A DNA stretch of 64,000 nucleotides from Ceratotherium simum simum (Eukaryota > Chordata > Mammalia > Perissodactyla > Rhinocerotidae): assembly GCF_000283155.1 (NCBI RefSeq), contig NW_004454207.1:17804144-17868143 (forward strand), written 5' to 3'. Of this stretch, positions 1 to 11,743 are shown piece by piece. The position numbers and the translations under genes are program-made. Numbering within the stretch: the first letter of the stretch is position 1; each line of letters opens with the position of its first letter. The notes beneath the pieces are model-generated. The model saw nothing but the letters and a program-made list of their open reading frames with translations. It searched no databases and was not told the origin of the DNA.

Positions 1-130
1 AGGAGTTCCTCTCATCCAGTTTTCAGTTCTGTCTCAGGGGTAATTTTTCCACGAGTAGTTGTAAATTGGCTGTGTCCACGGGAGGAGGTGAGTTCCGAGT
101 CTGCTTACGCCGCCATCTTGACTCCTCTCC
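1..130. repeat. Probable interspersed-repeat edge, family unassigned
   Basis: A relatively GC-rich block enters from outside the window. It contains phrases I associate with a dispersed mammalian repeat (a 'gtgtccacgggaggagg' stretch followed by 'cgccgccatcttgactcc'), then drops abruptly into AT-rich unique sequence at about 130. I cannot name the family. It could also be the tail of a unique element truncated by the window edge. Confidence 0.35.
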
Positions 131-1839
131 CCTATTCTATTATTTAATCTAGTGACATATCACATTTCAAGAGAAAACGTAATATGGGATAGCTCAGTTT
201 CTGAAACAATGTAAAATTCTTTCAGCAAAACCAAAAAGAAATCATTTCCATTGATCCAAGGCATCTACAGATTACAGAAAGAAATTAAAAAGCAAAAATA
301 TTAAGTATCCTATTTTCCTTTAATTGAGTTTGTCTGTATTTCTTTTCTCTCACTTATATGTCCATAAAAAGTCTCTGAAAACTTTTAAGTCTCTGAAAAT
401 TTTTGAGGATAAAAAGGACACAATTGCTCTCTCTTTTCTGTACTGCACTGCAGGAAGCTACTGTCTGTGCTAATGGGACTGCAACGAAAGCATATGTATC
501 CCTATGAAATTAAAGTGATTGGACATTGTTCTACCAGGATTAAAATTTTGTTTTTAAAAAGAATGTGGATATGGTAGATATGTGCATTCATTATTTTATC
601 TTAAAGTGTAACAAATTACATAAATTAACTTCACGCTGAGAAGTAGAGATATTACTCAATTGTACGAAACCTCATCCTGGATGAGAATTACTGTACAATT
701 GCCTCTGTGTTTTGAATGAGGCACTTCAGTGTGAATAAAAAGATACACATATTGCATTCTAGAAAGGAAAATAACGCTTCACATACGGAATACTCATGCT
801 ATCATTTTTCTGTTATTTTATGTAATTCAAAAGTGGCACGAGTGCAGACTGGAGAACTTTGTGCAAATCATAAGTCTTCATTTTCAAAACAATACACTTA
901 ACAATTGCATTAGCAGTAAAGAGGCTTCTTCTGAGCTATTGTTCATGACGACTGTGTCTCAATCTGGAATTTGAAAGGACTCTAATATCAGCAGTCTGTG
1001 AACAACATGAAAATCACCACCTAAGTCTATTGCAGGCACATTTTTTTTTCCTTTTCATAAGACCCTGAATGAAGACTTGAAAAGTAATAAGAGAAATAAG
1101 CTTTTGAAATATATTTGTCAAGCACTGGACTATATGCAACAACGTGAAGGGAATAAGCCAATTCTAAAGATACAGGCAAGTTGACATTGTGAATATAAAA
1201 CATGAACTCGAACACTCATGCTTTCTTTTCTAAGGCTGAAAAATGTCCCTTTACTGGAGTTGCATTCTTGGTCATACAGGTAAATAGGGTTGGGTGACTG
1301 AAGTTTTGTAGGATTTTAAAAAAACCAAACTTACCTTTTAAAATTATAGGTAAGGCTTCAATAAGCTCTATCCACCTTAATAGAAAACAATAACCATCTT
1401 TTAATAATTATACCATGAAAAATACAATGAAATGAATGAAATATCATAAATAACGTGGAATTCCAAAAGTGGGAAAAATTGTATAGTGGCAATGCTTTTT
1501 CATAGGCCTAAAGGAAGAAAATAAAGAGAAGAGAGAACAAAGAAGTGGAGACTTTTTAAAATAACTTCTATGCATCTTCTGAGTACCCCAATGCTGAATG
1601 AACAGACGTGGGCATACGGATCAGACAAGCAGATTTGTCAGAATAGAATGTATAGCTTCTGAAAGGGTGACCTGAGGCTAGAACAAATTGCTCCTCCTGA
1701 AGTCCTATCTCCAAATACAAAATTTTTCTTTTGAGAACCCTGCAAGAAATCCATGTGTAAAATGTTTGAATGCTTTACATTTTGCAATGACTTTCTACTA
1801 AATTAGTAGCAATGGAGTTCTGTCTTTGTGAAGTTACTG
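131..1839. other. AT-rich sequence with nothing assignable
   Basis: About 1.7 kb of AT-rich DNA. Only short chance frames are present (the best about 60 codons, at 716-901 plus and 1027-1215 minus). I see no recognisable repeat, splice-flanked exon or RNA motif. Confidence 0.6.
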
Positions 1840-2280
1840 GGAACAAGCTTTCCCTCCTGCTATAAACAACTAGAAAACTGCAGAAAATGTATGAAACAGC
1901 AGATTTCAGACATTGAACAACAGACAGTACATTACAGAGATCACCAAGAGAAGGGAAACAAATGAAGGGAGCCCCGGGATTGCCTCACCTTTCCGCCAGG
2001 AGGCACGTTCAGGGATGTAGCGCCGGGAGGGAAAGCCCAAGCAGAGCACGGTGGTTTCCCTGAATTGAAGAAGACTTTAGGGACGCTGAGGTAGCTAGAA
2101 TTTCACAGTATCAGAAAGGAGAGAGCTACACAAAGAGCTCTAGAAAACATCCCAGGGTTTCCCTTGAGCCTGTGGCTGAATACTCAGCACCTGTGTAGGG
2201 TGAAGATCTGCAGCACTGGGCACAGAATGATCAGGGAGCTGATACTGAGCAATCGCCAGCAGATAGGTCTTTTTATCCAT
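1840..2280 (+). mobile_element. Old L1 5'-UTR-like remnant
   Basis: A locally GC-richer stretch contains phrases resembling the 5' untranslated region of ancient mammalian L1 elements: 'aactagaaaactgcagaaaa', 'atgaaacagcagatttcaga' and 'cattgaacaacagacagtac'. These are followed by a CG-containing block near 1970-2060. No ORF1 follows, so it would be a detached 5' fragment. The alternative is unique sequence with chance resemblance. Confidence 0.4.
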
Positions 2281-2524
2281 TTACGTTACTCTGGAGCAAT
2301 TTGAGATTTTGATTGCAGTTTTAGGGGAAAGGTGATGATTGCTATCTTGAAGTGTTGTTGGAACATCTAGGTAGAAATATGAAAATGATGAAAGAAAACA
2401 TATTATTGAAAAGTGAATGATAGAATCTGAGACTCAGATCTGAGAACCAATTCATAGAGGTAGAAGTTAAAGTCAAGAAAATGTATACACTCTCCTAGTG
2501 AAGTTATGTAAAAAGGTATGAAAA

Positions 2525-2760
2525 CGAACAATTATTGAGTACCCACTTCGTGCCAGCACTAAGGTGGGTACATTCAAATGCTTTCTTAACTTAAAACATT
2601 GTAACAATCCTATGAGTTAGGCAATTGAATTCCAATTGTAAAAATCAGGGAATTGGAACTCAGAAAGGTAAGGTAATTTGCTCAAGGTTCTATAACTGGA
2701 ACCAACAGTTTACTCAAGATCTTACAATAGTTACCCAGATATGTGATGCTCCAAAATCCA
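2525..2760 (-). mobile_element. MIR SINE
   Basis: Read on plus, it follows the reverse complement of MIR: 'attgagtacccacttcgtgc' (TTGAGCxCCTACTATGTGCC-like), then a 'caatcctatgagttaggca' segment, then 'ggaactcagaaaggtaaggt' and 'ttgctcaaggttctataact'. It is strongly diverged, as expected for an element spread before the placental radiation. Confidence 0.85.
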
Positions 2761-2899
2761 ATCTCATCCAACTAAAGCAGGCTGACAGATTCCTGTACTC
2801 AATTTCAGAGGAGAAAGGGAAACTGTCTTGGTGCTCTCAAAGAGTCTAACCATGGCCTACCAGGTCTACCTAAACCTGGCCCCTAGGTACTTCTCTGAT

Positions 2900-3362
2900 C
2901 TCACCTCCCAATGCATGCCTTTCATTCACTCTGGTCAGCCATCATGACTCCTGAGTGTTGCTGGAGGCACAGAGCATGTTTCTACCTCAGGCAATGACCC
3001 TCAGCATCCCTTCCAAAAATACTCATTCCCGGGATATCCACATGGCTTACTTTCTCATTTTATTCAGGCTTCTTTTCAAATATCAGTTCCCAACGGAAGA
3101 CTACCTGACTGCCCTATGTAAAATACTTATCCCTTCCATTCTCTATCTCCTTAATTTGCTTTACTTTTTCTCCTTAGCACTCTTGTCTATCAGACAATAT
3201 GGCATATAATTGTTTATGATTTTATTTTCTGACCCCCCACATACAATTAAGCTCCAGGAGGTCAAAGATTTAATCTGTTTTAATCATTGCTCTCTCTCCA
3301 GTGCCTAGAACAGGGCCTGGCACATTGAATGTTCTCAATACATGTAAATGAATGAATGAGTG
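2900..3362 (+). mobile_element. L2 LINE 3' end
   Basis: It matches the end of the L2 ORF and 3' UTR in order: 'cctcaggcaatgaccctcag', 'gatatccacatggcttactt', 'tatcagttcccaacggaaga', 'ctctatctccttaatttgct', 'ccagtgcctagaacagggcc' and the terminal 'aatgaatgaatgagtgaa' repeat. The 84-codon frame at 2955-3209 is a relic of the L2 reverse-transcriptase ORF end in this element, not a gene. Confidence 0.9.
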
Positions 3363-3899
3363 AACCTATTTTAGGTTACAGACCCATCGAGAATTGATTA
3401 AAGCTATGGACACTCCTAAATGCACATATGCACAGCTTTGCTTCCCCGTGGAATAACCAATCTATAAACCTATTTGACTTCTGTGGAGCTCCATTTAAAA
3501 ACTAAAGAATTAGAGAAGTAGAAAAGTGAGAATAGTAATTTAAAAAGCAGGGGGAGTGGAAGAGATCATCGAAACCAAAGGGATGGCCAAATGTGTCAAA
3601 CAAGCCAGAAAATTCAGAATGAGTGAGCTTGATAAACTATTTGATTTGGCAAAGAAGACAACAGTGACCTTCAAGAGTTCACTTTCCACATAGAGGAGAA
3701 CAAATACTGATGGACAAGGCATTAAACAAAGTGTAGATGGCAAGGAACTGGAGTCAGGTTAAAGACAATTTTGGATGCTGGTAAAAGGTAGCTATATGGG
3801 CTCTTAAAGAAAGGTGACTTGCTTTCTCATTGATGCAGAATTTACTGGAAGAATTAAGACTAAATCCCCAGGTTTCCTGATATCTGTCCTTGAGATAAA

Positions 3900-4105
3900 G
3901 TATAATGGTTCAGAGCACAGGCTCTGGAGAGAACCGAATTCTACCACTTACTGTGACTTTAAGCAAATATTTTAAAATTCTCCAGGCCTCCATTTCTTAT
4001 ATGTAAAATGTGGTCAATAATAAGGTCATGATGAGCTAATGTATGTTGGAAGGTTAACATGGTAAATGGTACATACACAGCACTCAATAAATTTTATCTA
4101 TCATT
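3900..4105 (+). mobile_element. MIR SINE
   Basis: It has the MIR tRNA-like head 'tataatggttcagagcacag' and 'gctctgg', then 'accacttactgtgac', a diverged core, and the tail 'cacagcactcaataaatttt'. It is near full length but degraded. Confidence 0.85.
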
Positions 4106-4319
4106 ATTTTCTTAGTCAAATAAAGATAGTCCCATGTCTGTTATTGCTTATTATTCTATGCATTATTGTTCAACACACTCTGTATCACATAGCATGTTTA
4201 TATCATTATATGAATATTGTGTGATAAGTGAATATTTGGTAGTAAATAGAATACTTGACAATAAATGGAAGAAAATAATAAGAGCAATAGCTAGAATGGT
4301 TATATAGTTCAGTGATGAT

Positions 4320-4700
4320 TTCTGTTACCTAACAAACCACCACAAATTTGTTTATTATCCTGTGGGTTCAGCTGGATGGCACATGTCTGCATCATGTAGT
4401 GTTGTCTGGGTTCATTCATGATTTTCAGGTCAGCTGATGGTCCATGGCTTTACTTACACGTCTGATAGTTGGCTGGCTGGCTGTCAGCAGGACAAAGGGG
4501 ATATGAGTCATGTGTTCCTCATCATCCAGCAGGCTAGACTAGGCTTGTTCACATGGTGGTGGTCACACAGTTTCCTAAGAGTAGCATGAGAGGGCCAACT
4601 CCAATACTGATGCCCTTTTCAAGTCTTTGTTTGCATATTGTCTATTGTCCCATTGAACAAAGCAAGAACTATGGACAGGTCAAGAGTCAGTGTGGGTAAA
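4320..4700 (-). mobile_element. MLT1-type ERVL-MaLR LTR fragment
   Basis: The plus strand reads as the reverse complement of an MLT1 LTR: 'ctaacaaaccaccacaaatt', a 'ggctggctggctgtcagcag' block, 'ccagcaggctagactaggct', 'ttcacatggtggtggtcaca' and 'caggtcaagagtcagtgtgg'. The LTR 5' end is missing on the right. The subfamily is not assignable by eye. It is an old solo-LTR remnant with no internal viral genes nearby. Confidence 0.75.
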
Positions 4701-5481
4701 CACAGCCCAAGGCTTGATAACAAGAAAAGTAATCATTGTGGCCATTGATGCACAGGTTAAAAACATGCATAGGATAGATCTCATAATTGAGCATATTTAA
4801 TGCAGAAGGCAAGTTGTTGATGAAGAAGTCAAGATAAACTTCAGAAAGGAAAGAAGAGTGCGTAGGACCAGGAATTCTCAAGAGCCAGAAGAGGATAAGT
4901 CTTCCTCTGAAGCTAAAAGTAGAGGTGAAATCATATGTCCAAAGAGGAGATGTTACTGTAAAGAGATATAAGGCAGTTCACAGGAGACTTCTCTTATTCA
5001 GTAAAGTCTAGTGTCTTGGTCATCTTGCTCTTTCCCCTTCAGCTTTTCTCTATTCTTATTGGTGCTCTCCATGGGATCTATCCTAGGCCTTATGCCATCT
5101 GAGCTACAAACTTCTCCTTCATGTTTGCATCGTATTAGAAGACTCAAAACCTGGAAAGCATTTTAAAATAGATTAACCACAATAGCCACTGGAAGAAATA
5201 TTTTAAGAAAGCTTTCTTGCCAATTCTTCACAAATTCCAGATCATCTCAGTTTGACTCCGTGGGCTTCAGAAAACCCTAAAAACTGAAATTTGTGTGTAC
5301 ATAATTTCCTTTCAGTGAATAAACTAGTCATTGAGCTGAAGCAACCTGGCAGACTCATTCCAATTTGACATCCTGTAGAGATGGCCTTAGAACCAGTCAC
5401 TTTTTCCCAGTACTCACCAAAGCTTCATTTTTAACAAAATAACTATTATAACAAAAATATTTATCTTAAAATTGTTTTAAG
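4701..5481. other. Unique sequence, nothing assigned
   Basis: Unremarkable AT-rich sequence. No repeat family, exon or RNA gene was recognised. Confidence 0.5.
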
Positions 5482-5730
5482 ATTTTGTTGAATTTCTTTT
5501 CTTTTTTTGTTTTGTTTTGTTTTTTTTGCTGAGGAAGATTTGCCCTGAGCTAACATCTGTTGCCAACCTGTGTCTCTTTTTTTTTATGTGAGCCGCTACC
5601 ACAGCATGGTTACTGACACACCAGTGGTATGGTTCTGCACCCAGGAACCAAACCTGGGTCACCAAAGTAGAGGGTGACAAACTTTAACCACAAGGCCATT
5701 AGGATTGGCCCAAAAAATTTTGTTGAATTT
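5482..5730 (-). mobile_element. ERE SINE with 14-bp target-site duplication
   Basis: A minus-strand equine tRNA-derived SINE. On plus, the poly-A tail appears as a T/G-rich run (5496-5528), then 'gctgaggaagatttgccctg', 'agctaacatctgttgcc' and a diverged tRNA-like head ending 'aggattggccc'. An exact 14-bp direct repeat, attttgttgaattt, lies at 5482-5495 and 5717-5730, proving LINE-machinery insertion. The body is diverged, so this is one of the older ERE copies here. A 67-codon minus frame (5477-5680) is a shadow of the SINE. Confidence 0.95.
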
Positions 5731-8054
5731 TAAAAGATAATACTTTCAAATTAGGTTTAAAATCTGTTGAAAAGTAACACATGCATAATGTATAAAAATT
5801 CAAATAGTAAAAAATTGTTTAAATCAAAAGAATATCTCCTTCCCCTAAGCTAGCTACTGTTAAGAGTTTCTGATTTGAACACTGAATGAATCTTTGATGA
5901 TATTAACAAAATAGATCATTTTGTTTAGGTGTGATAACTGTACTATTAGTTATTTTTATTTATTATCTTTTATAGATAATTAAGTATTTATGGCCAAAGA
6001 GAGTTTCTATATCTTACCTGAAATTTAATTTTCTATGTATTTCCAGACACACACACTCACATGCACACACTCATACACACACATACACCTTTATTTGCAT
6101 TCTGAACACCAGCATTAGCTTTGGGTTACCATATATTCAGGGAGTATTTTTGACTGAGGGCACTTTACAGGACCAAATCATATTTACTGGAAATCAGATT
6201 GCTTCATTTTCCTTCCTCCTATTAGCCAAAGACATCACCTGGGACTATATCCAAATAGGGCTTTACTAGACATTCAGCTTAATTGGCGTTTTTCAATAAT
6301 TTTGTTCATTTTTAAATAATTGCAAAGTTACCTGAAGGTAGCTTAATATGTAAATATGGCAATAGAATTGAAATTATGGAGTCAATAATTATGTTTTCAA
6401 CCACAAAAACGTTTCTTTTCATTTTAATAGACATTGAATTATGATCAAGTAGCTAGGAAGTGTGGCAATCAACAGTAATCAGTTCATCGACTGGTTGTTC
6501 TGGTCGTTTCATGTAGCTACATTTGTGGAACAAAATTAAGAGGCAAGGCTATTGGAAAGGTAATTAGTGCATTGATTTCATGGTTGTCTTTAAGAAAAAA
6601 ATAAAGAAAAGGAAACTCACAATAGGAAAGAAATTTAGGCAATTGCTTTATTCATGAGAGGTAAAATTCTTCATACTGTTTAAACACAAAAGACACTAGT
6701 GCTCTTTTAAAAAGAAGCACTAGTTCCTGAAGCCCTTCAGAACAGCAAAATCTGTACTTAAAAACAATGTAAAAATATAAAGTGCTTATTCACATTTAAA
6801 AATATCCTTTATGTTATCAATGGATAATCACCAAATTCTTCTACATACTATTAAGTATGATTCTAATTTATAAAAGTCAAGCCTCATATCCTCTCAAAAA
6901 TTTTGGAATAGATTTGTTGTCCTTCTCCAAATGAGAACACTAAATATGCTGGGAGGTACGAGATCTCTTGGTTTTGAAATAATTTATTTCTATGGGAATA
7001 TGCCAACTAAGTATAATCTCTCCACCAGAAAAGATGGTAGTATGGCAAAGTGAAAGAGGTTTAATATACTCAATCTCAATTACCTTTGTTAGTGAACAGA
7101 AGTAGATACAAGGATTACCTTAAATAGTTAATAACAAAAACATGTTTTTCAACTTAGAAATAATTCATATGATCTTTTGCATCAACTATCAAGCTAGTTA
7201 GACTTGACTTGTATAAATGTTTAGAAATTTTAAAATTTCTTATGCATTAGTCAATAAGGAAAAAAACTAAAAAGACATTTCCTTTTCTATATTTTCTTCT
7301 AAATATAGAAATTGTTAATAAGCAATGTTAATGATTTAAAGACATCAGCTTGGATCGGTCATTTAGTGTTTTGATTACAACCATTATATAATATCTTGAA
7401 TAATTCCAGTCTTACATTGTTTTGTGGTTTCATTTTGCAGAATTTAGAAAGAGTAAAAGGTGGAGAGAAGATAACTGACTGAATTTCACGTGCAGGAGGG
7501 TAGCTGCATCCTAAAGATGAATTCTCTAACATTTTCTGTGTAAAATTTTTCTTTAATTATCCTAGCAGTGTTACTTTAAAGTAATCAGTCAAAACCAAGA
7601 TAATAGTGCCTGATCTCTATATGTTACTACTACAATTCTGGTTGAAAAGTATGAGATATTAGAAATGGTTGAAAGACGATAAGACTAAACCCAGAAAGCC
7701 TCTAGTAACACTTAAGATGAATAGCAGAATTGCACATCTAATTTTATCATCAAAGTCCTTCATCTATAATGAAGGTCATAGAATCTTTCTCAGTATCTCC
7801 ACCCAGGCATTTTTTTCTTCTCCTTAACCACCTAAAAATATAAAAGAGCAAGAAACAAACAAGTGAACAAAAACAGAAGAGATAGACTATTACGGTCTGT
7901 ACCTCTATCGTAATTATTTTCTTGAAAAATTTAAAAGTTCTGTAAGAACATCCACAAATAGGTGAACATTTGGCATCATGGAGATCTAGCCTCATTTGAG
8001 ACTAGATATTAATGGCTATGGAAACTTACTCAAAGAATAATATAGGAGAAAGTA
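5731..8054. other. AT-rich unique sequence with a CA-rich microsatellite
   Basis: About 2.3 kb with low complexity at 6045-6089 (imperfect CA repeat). The rest shows no recognisable repeat or exon. Short minus-strand frames such as 7750-7995 (81 codons) lack any recognisable domain. Confidence 0.5.
6045..6089. repeat. Imperfect (CA)n microsatellite
   Basis: An interrupted run of CA dinucleotides with TC and TG interruptions. The interruptions suggest an old, probably stable locus. Confidence 0.85.
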
Positions 8055-8280
8055 TGAATTTTGCACTCAGACAGATATGAGTTTGTATCCTGGTTCCATC
8101 ATTTACAAATAGTATAGCAGTAATAATTAATTGAGTGTCTACTGTGTCTTAGAACAACTACTTGCATGCCCTGAGTCTTAGTTTCCTCCTCTGCAAAATA
8201 GAGGTAATACTTACTCATATCTTTAATGTGACTGTACATAAACTGCGTGACACACAGTAAAGATCAAATAAAGTTTGTTT
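8055..8280 (+). mobile_element. MIR SINE
   Basis: MIR order is preserved: 'actcagacagatatgagttt', 'tgagtcttagtttcctcctc', 'gcaaaatagaggtaatactt' and 'gacacacagtaaagatcaaa'. A short insertion lies between the head and the core (about 8115-8155). Confidence 0.8.
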
Positions 8281-8411
8281 TCCTCTCCTTTTGGCTAGAA
8301 AATATATAACACTTTACCAGTACATGCCCATTTGTTCCACTGTAGATTCCATGTAAAATGATCTTCTCATAACTTAGAATAAGTACACGTAATTTTGATA
8401 TAGAAGCTAGA

Positions 8412-8484
8412 CTTCTTCCTTTTTTCCTTCCTCCCTCCCTTCCTTCCTCCTGTCTTTCCTTCCTTCCTATTTCTTTCTTTTCTT
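8412..8484. repeat. Polypyrimidine (CCTT)n-like tract
   Basis: About 73 bases that are almost purely C/T on plus (two or three purine interruptions), composed of degenerate CTTC/CCTT units. It is a simple repeat with homopurine-homopyrimidine strand asymmetry. Confidence 0.9.
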
Positions 8485-8599
8485 TATATTTGTTATTCCC
8501 ACTTCCTATCTAGAATAGTTAAAATCCTAGCAAAAAGTGTATAAGATACATTTCTATACATACCTATAGATTCTCCTAGACAATCTGATTTGCCTTCAC

Positions 8600-9001
8600 A
8601 GTAATTCGTTTAAGTACCTACTGTAAAACAAATACTAAGTCAGCTCCTGAGGATGGAGAATTGAACAGAGATTAATGCCTTCAAGAAGTTTTGGGTTCAG
8701 TGATAGAGACAGGAGATCATCTGCCACAATGTACTGTGAAAAGAGGGCTAGCATTATGTACAGCATATAAAGAAAGCAGGATATGGGGAGGAGCATGGAG
8801 ATGACAATTAATATCTAATGACATGAGGAGTAGTGGTCAAAGTCTTCTTCTCAAAGGAGGAGAAACTCGAGATAAGTTTTACCAAATGAATATTAGTAAG
8901 TTAAATCAAGAAGAGGGAAAGAGACATTTGAGGAAGTGTGAACAGCATTTACGAAAGCATGGGAGTGTGAAGAAGCAAGATGTTTCATCTGGAAAGATTT
9001 C
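8600..9001 (-). mobile_element. L2 LINE fragment, left part
   Basis: It reads as the reverse complement of L2: a 'cagctcctgaggatgg' segment, 'aatgccttcaagaagttttg', 'gaagagggaaagagacattt' and 'ttacgaaagcatgggagtgt'. It is interrupted on its right by the MLT1 LTR at 9002. A segment of similar type resumes near 9770. Confidence 0.65.
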
Positions 9002-9559
9002 TGTGGCAGATTGTGTTTTTCAAAATATCCGCAACAATGTTTCCAGCCCCGCATGCTTTCCAGAACCCTACCACTTCTCCATCAAGAGGTGGAATCTATA
9101 CCCCCTCCGCTTGAGCCTGGGCAGGCTTTGGGGACTGCCTCATCAATAAAGTACAGTGGACGTGACACTAGGAGACTTCCAAGCTCATAAAAGACAACGC
9201 AGCTTCCTCCACGTCTCTCTTGAAAATGTACTTTTGGAGTCCTGAGCCACCATGTAAGAAGTCCAGCCTCCCCGAAGCCGCTACCCTGAAGCAAACACAT
9301 AGAGATAAGGAGAGATGCCCGAGGAGCCCCAGTTGTTCCAGCTCCCAGCTGCTCAAGACTTCCCAGACATATGAGTTAGGAAGCCTCTGAGATGACGTGA
9401 AAACTTAGGCACTGAAATGAGTGAAACTGGATGAGAAATTCTGAATAAGACCTACCTAGCTGAGTAGGTCCATACTCAAAACCAAGAGACATAATAGTAT
9501 TAAATGATTGCTATTCTGTTTGGAGATGGTTTGTTATCTAGCAATAGGTAACTAATACA
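9002..9559 (+). mobile_element. MLT1 ERVL-MaLR LTR, near complete
   Basis: It opens 'tgtggcagattgtg' and closes 'aggtaactaataca', giving TG...CA termini. Diagnostic MLT1 phrases follow in order: 'gctttccagaaccctaccac', 'catcaagaggtggaatctat', 'gcctgggcaggctttgggga', 'tcataaaagacaacgcagct', 'gagccaccatgtaagaa' and 'tttggagatggtttgttatc'. About 558 bp, probably a solo LTR. No clear target-site duplication survives. The overlapping frames at 8823-9149, 9082-9300 and 9168-9356 are incidental. Confidence 0.9.
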
Positions 9560-9564
9560 ACATC

Positions 9565-9770
9565 CTTGGTTATCCTCCCACTTTGTGTCCGGCTCAAGAC
9601 TGTTTTCTAACTTTCTATTTACTTGACTGAATCCTTTGCTAGTCTGTAATTTCCAGGATGACAGAGTACAGGCCTATCATGATCATTGTTGCATCCACTT
9701 TACTTATCACAAGGCGTGGTACACAGTACATGTTCAATATACAGCTATTCAATAAATGAATAAATTAATG
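9565..9770 (+). mobile_element. L2 LINE 3' fragment
   Basis: The end of L2 is recognisable: 'gcatccactttacttatcac', 'gtacacagtacatgttcaat' and the closing 'caataaatgaataaattaat'. The left boundary is uncertain. Confidence 0.65.
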
Positions 9771-10085
9771 GATTAGCTTTACATGTTTACAGAGTGAGAA
9801 AGGTAGGTCAGTGGGAAATGAGCCTAAAGAGGCTGGTAGGAGATAGATCATGAGTATCATTGTGTACTAAACTGAAGCATTTGACTTTATTTTGTAGGGA
9901 CCTATAGAAGAAGGATTTAGGCAATGGAATGACGTGATCAGATTTATACTTAGGAAGATCACAACAGTAGTGATATGGGGGATGGAGTAAGATCAAAATA
10001 AGGAACACAGGCTATATGGGGAAAATCTGGTCTAAAGGAGTAGCAATGAGATTGAGAGAAAAAGATGGCTACTGAAATACTGAGG
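9771..10085 (-). mobile_element. L2 LINE fragment, right part
   Basis: Reverse complement of the L2 ORF region: 'aggcaatggaatgacgtgat', 'cagatttatacttaggaaga' and 'tcacaacagtagtgatatgg' match the L2 phrase usually read as GGAGTGACATGATCAGATTT. It may continue the minus-strand L2 broken by the MLT1 insertion at 9.0 kb. Confidence 0.75.
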
Positions 10086-10794
10086 ATAGAGAATTTACAT
10101 AATACATTTAACAGCAATCTTCTGCCACGTGGGCTTTCATTTATAGTAAAAAAAAGTTAATTACCTTTCTTACATCTGCCCCTTTACGGCAATTTTTAAA
10201 AATTTATTTGTATGATTTTGTATTGTCTTCATAATTACTGATTATTTCTGAAAGACAAAAATCAGTCCCACTACTAACATCTCCCAGAGGTAAGCAACTG
10301 TGCCTTATGTATTAATTTCTTGTGATCTCAAGCAGTTAATAGACTTGAGCTAACTCATCATGCTAATCTTTTGGGAAATGAATTTCCTAGCTACTCATAT
10401 GTCCTCTGAACTTAAACATCCTCTTTCTTCAGAAAATATGTTTTCCAACCAAGCTAATTATTATTATTAGCTGCAACCTTGAATCTTCAATATTAAAAGA
10501 GTATCTGTTTTCTAGTAGACCCATTAACCGTAAAATAGTAGTTACTCGCCGTGTTTCCAGTTGCTTTGAATAAAGGGTCAATTCCATGAGATGAATATGT
10601 GTGGGGTATAGGGGATGTAGGGAGTAAGAGGAAGATGAGATGATGATAATTTTGGAAAAGATGATTAATCCTTGAACAGAGGAAATCCAAAACAGTATCT
10701 AAGAAAAAGAGGAAGTAACATTCCAGTAGTAAAATTAAGATCAGTAGGCTTAAGAACCAGAGTATATTCAAGGACTAATCCACAGAACTAAAGG
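10086..10794. other. Unique sequence, nothing assigned
   Basis: No repeat or gene is recognised. A 92-codon minus frame (10493-10771) is hydrophobic and AT-driven, without a recognisable domain. Confidence 0.5.
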
Positions 10795-11236
10795 GATGTG
10801 GCAGACACTGCTGGTAGCTTATCCAACATCTATTCTTCTCTTTTCTATTAGAATAGAACCTCAACTGTGTTTGGGCAATGTGCCCAGCTAAAAGAACTAC
10901 ATTTCCCAGCTTCCCTTCCAGCTAAGGATGGCCATGTGACATAGTTCAGGCTAACAAGATATAAGTAAAAGTTGCTGGATGAGACCTCTGGGAAATTTAT
11001 TTAAAAGTGTGGACTAAGTTGATCTACATCTTTAACTTTTTCTCTTTTCTTGAACACATTTATGATGTTGATGGTGGAATAACTACCTTGGTAACCGTGA
11101 TCATAAGGACAAAAGCTGCCAGTTAAGAATAAAGGATATGAAACCTAGAAGAAGCTGGAGTCCCTAATGGCATCATGAAGCCATTGAATTGGCCCAGGAA
11201 TGACGACCTCTGGACTTGTTTTATGAAAATTAAGAA
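10795..11236. repeat. Ancient interspersed repeat, family not named
   Basis: It contains phrases typical of a dispersed mammalian LTR-like repeat: 'gaactacatttcccagcttc', 'gatggccatgtgacatagtt', 'gacgacctctggacttgttt'. I could not assign a family. The LTR at 11,242 begins just after it. Confidence 0.45.
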
Positions 11237-11743
11237 CCCTCTGTATTAGTCAGGGTTCTCCAGAGAAACAGAACATACACACACACACACACACACACAA
11301 AGAGAGACGGAGACAAAGACAGAGAGAGACAAGCAGAGAGAGACACACAGACACAGAGAGAGAGGCAGAGAAAGACAGAGAGTGAGATTTATTTTAATGA
11401 ATTGGCTCTCATGTGATTGTGGGGGCTGGCAAGTTTGAAATTTGGAGGATAGGCCAACAGATGGCAGCTCAGGCAGGGTTTAAGCTCAGGCAGGGTTTCT
11501 AATGTTGCCGTCTTGAGGCAGAATTCCTTCATCAAGAAACATGTCTTTGCTCTTATGGCCTTCAACTGATTGGATGAAGCCACACCCACATTATGGAGGA
11601 CAATCTACTTAAAGTCTACTTATTGTAAACACTAGTCGCATATTAAAAATACCTTCACAGCAACATCTAGACTACTGTTTGACCAAACAACTGGGTATCA
11701 TAGCCTAGCCAAATTGACACATAAAATCAATCATCACACCTTC
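11237..11743 (-). mobile_element. Solo ERVL/MaLR-class LTR with TG...CA ends and near-perfect 5-bp TSD
   Basis: On plus it starts 'tgtattagtcagggttctcc' at 11242 and ends 'aatcaatcatcaca' at 11738, the reverse complement of an LTR opening TGTGATGGTTAATTTTATGT. Internal phrases fit: 'ggcagaattccttcatcaag', 'gccttcaactgattggatga', 'gccacacccacattatgga' and 'ttgaccaaacaactgggta'. The flanks are ccctc (11237-11241) and ccttc (11739-11743), a 5-bp duplication with one mismatch, as expected for ERVL integration. Subfamily (MLT1 versus MLT2) is not certain. It contains a CA/GA microsatellite. Confidence 0.9.
11275..11385. repeat. (CA)n followed by GA/CA-rich microsatellite inside the LTR
   Basis: An uninterrupted CA run at about 11275-11298 is followed by about 85 bases of purine-rich GAGA/GACA repeats. 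It sits where the LTR consensus already carries a short simple repeat, so it has expanded in this lineage. Confidence 0.9.

Noticed and set aside
9082..9356. Overlapping minus frames of 72 and 62 codons
   Set aside because: They lie entirely in the MLT1 LTR, which has no protein-coding role.
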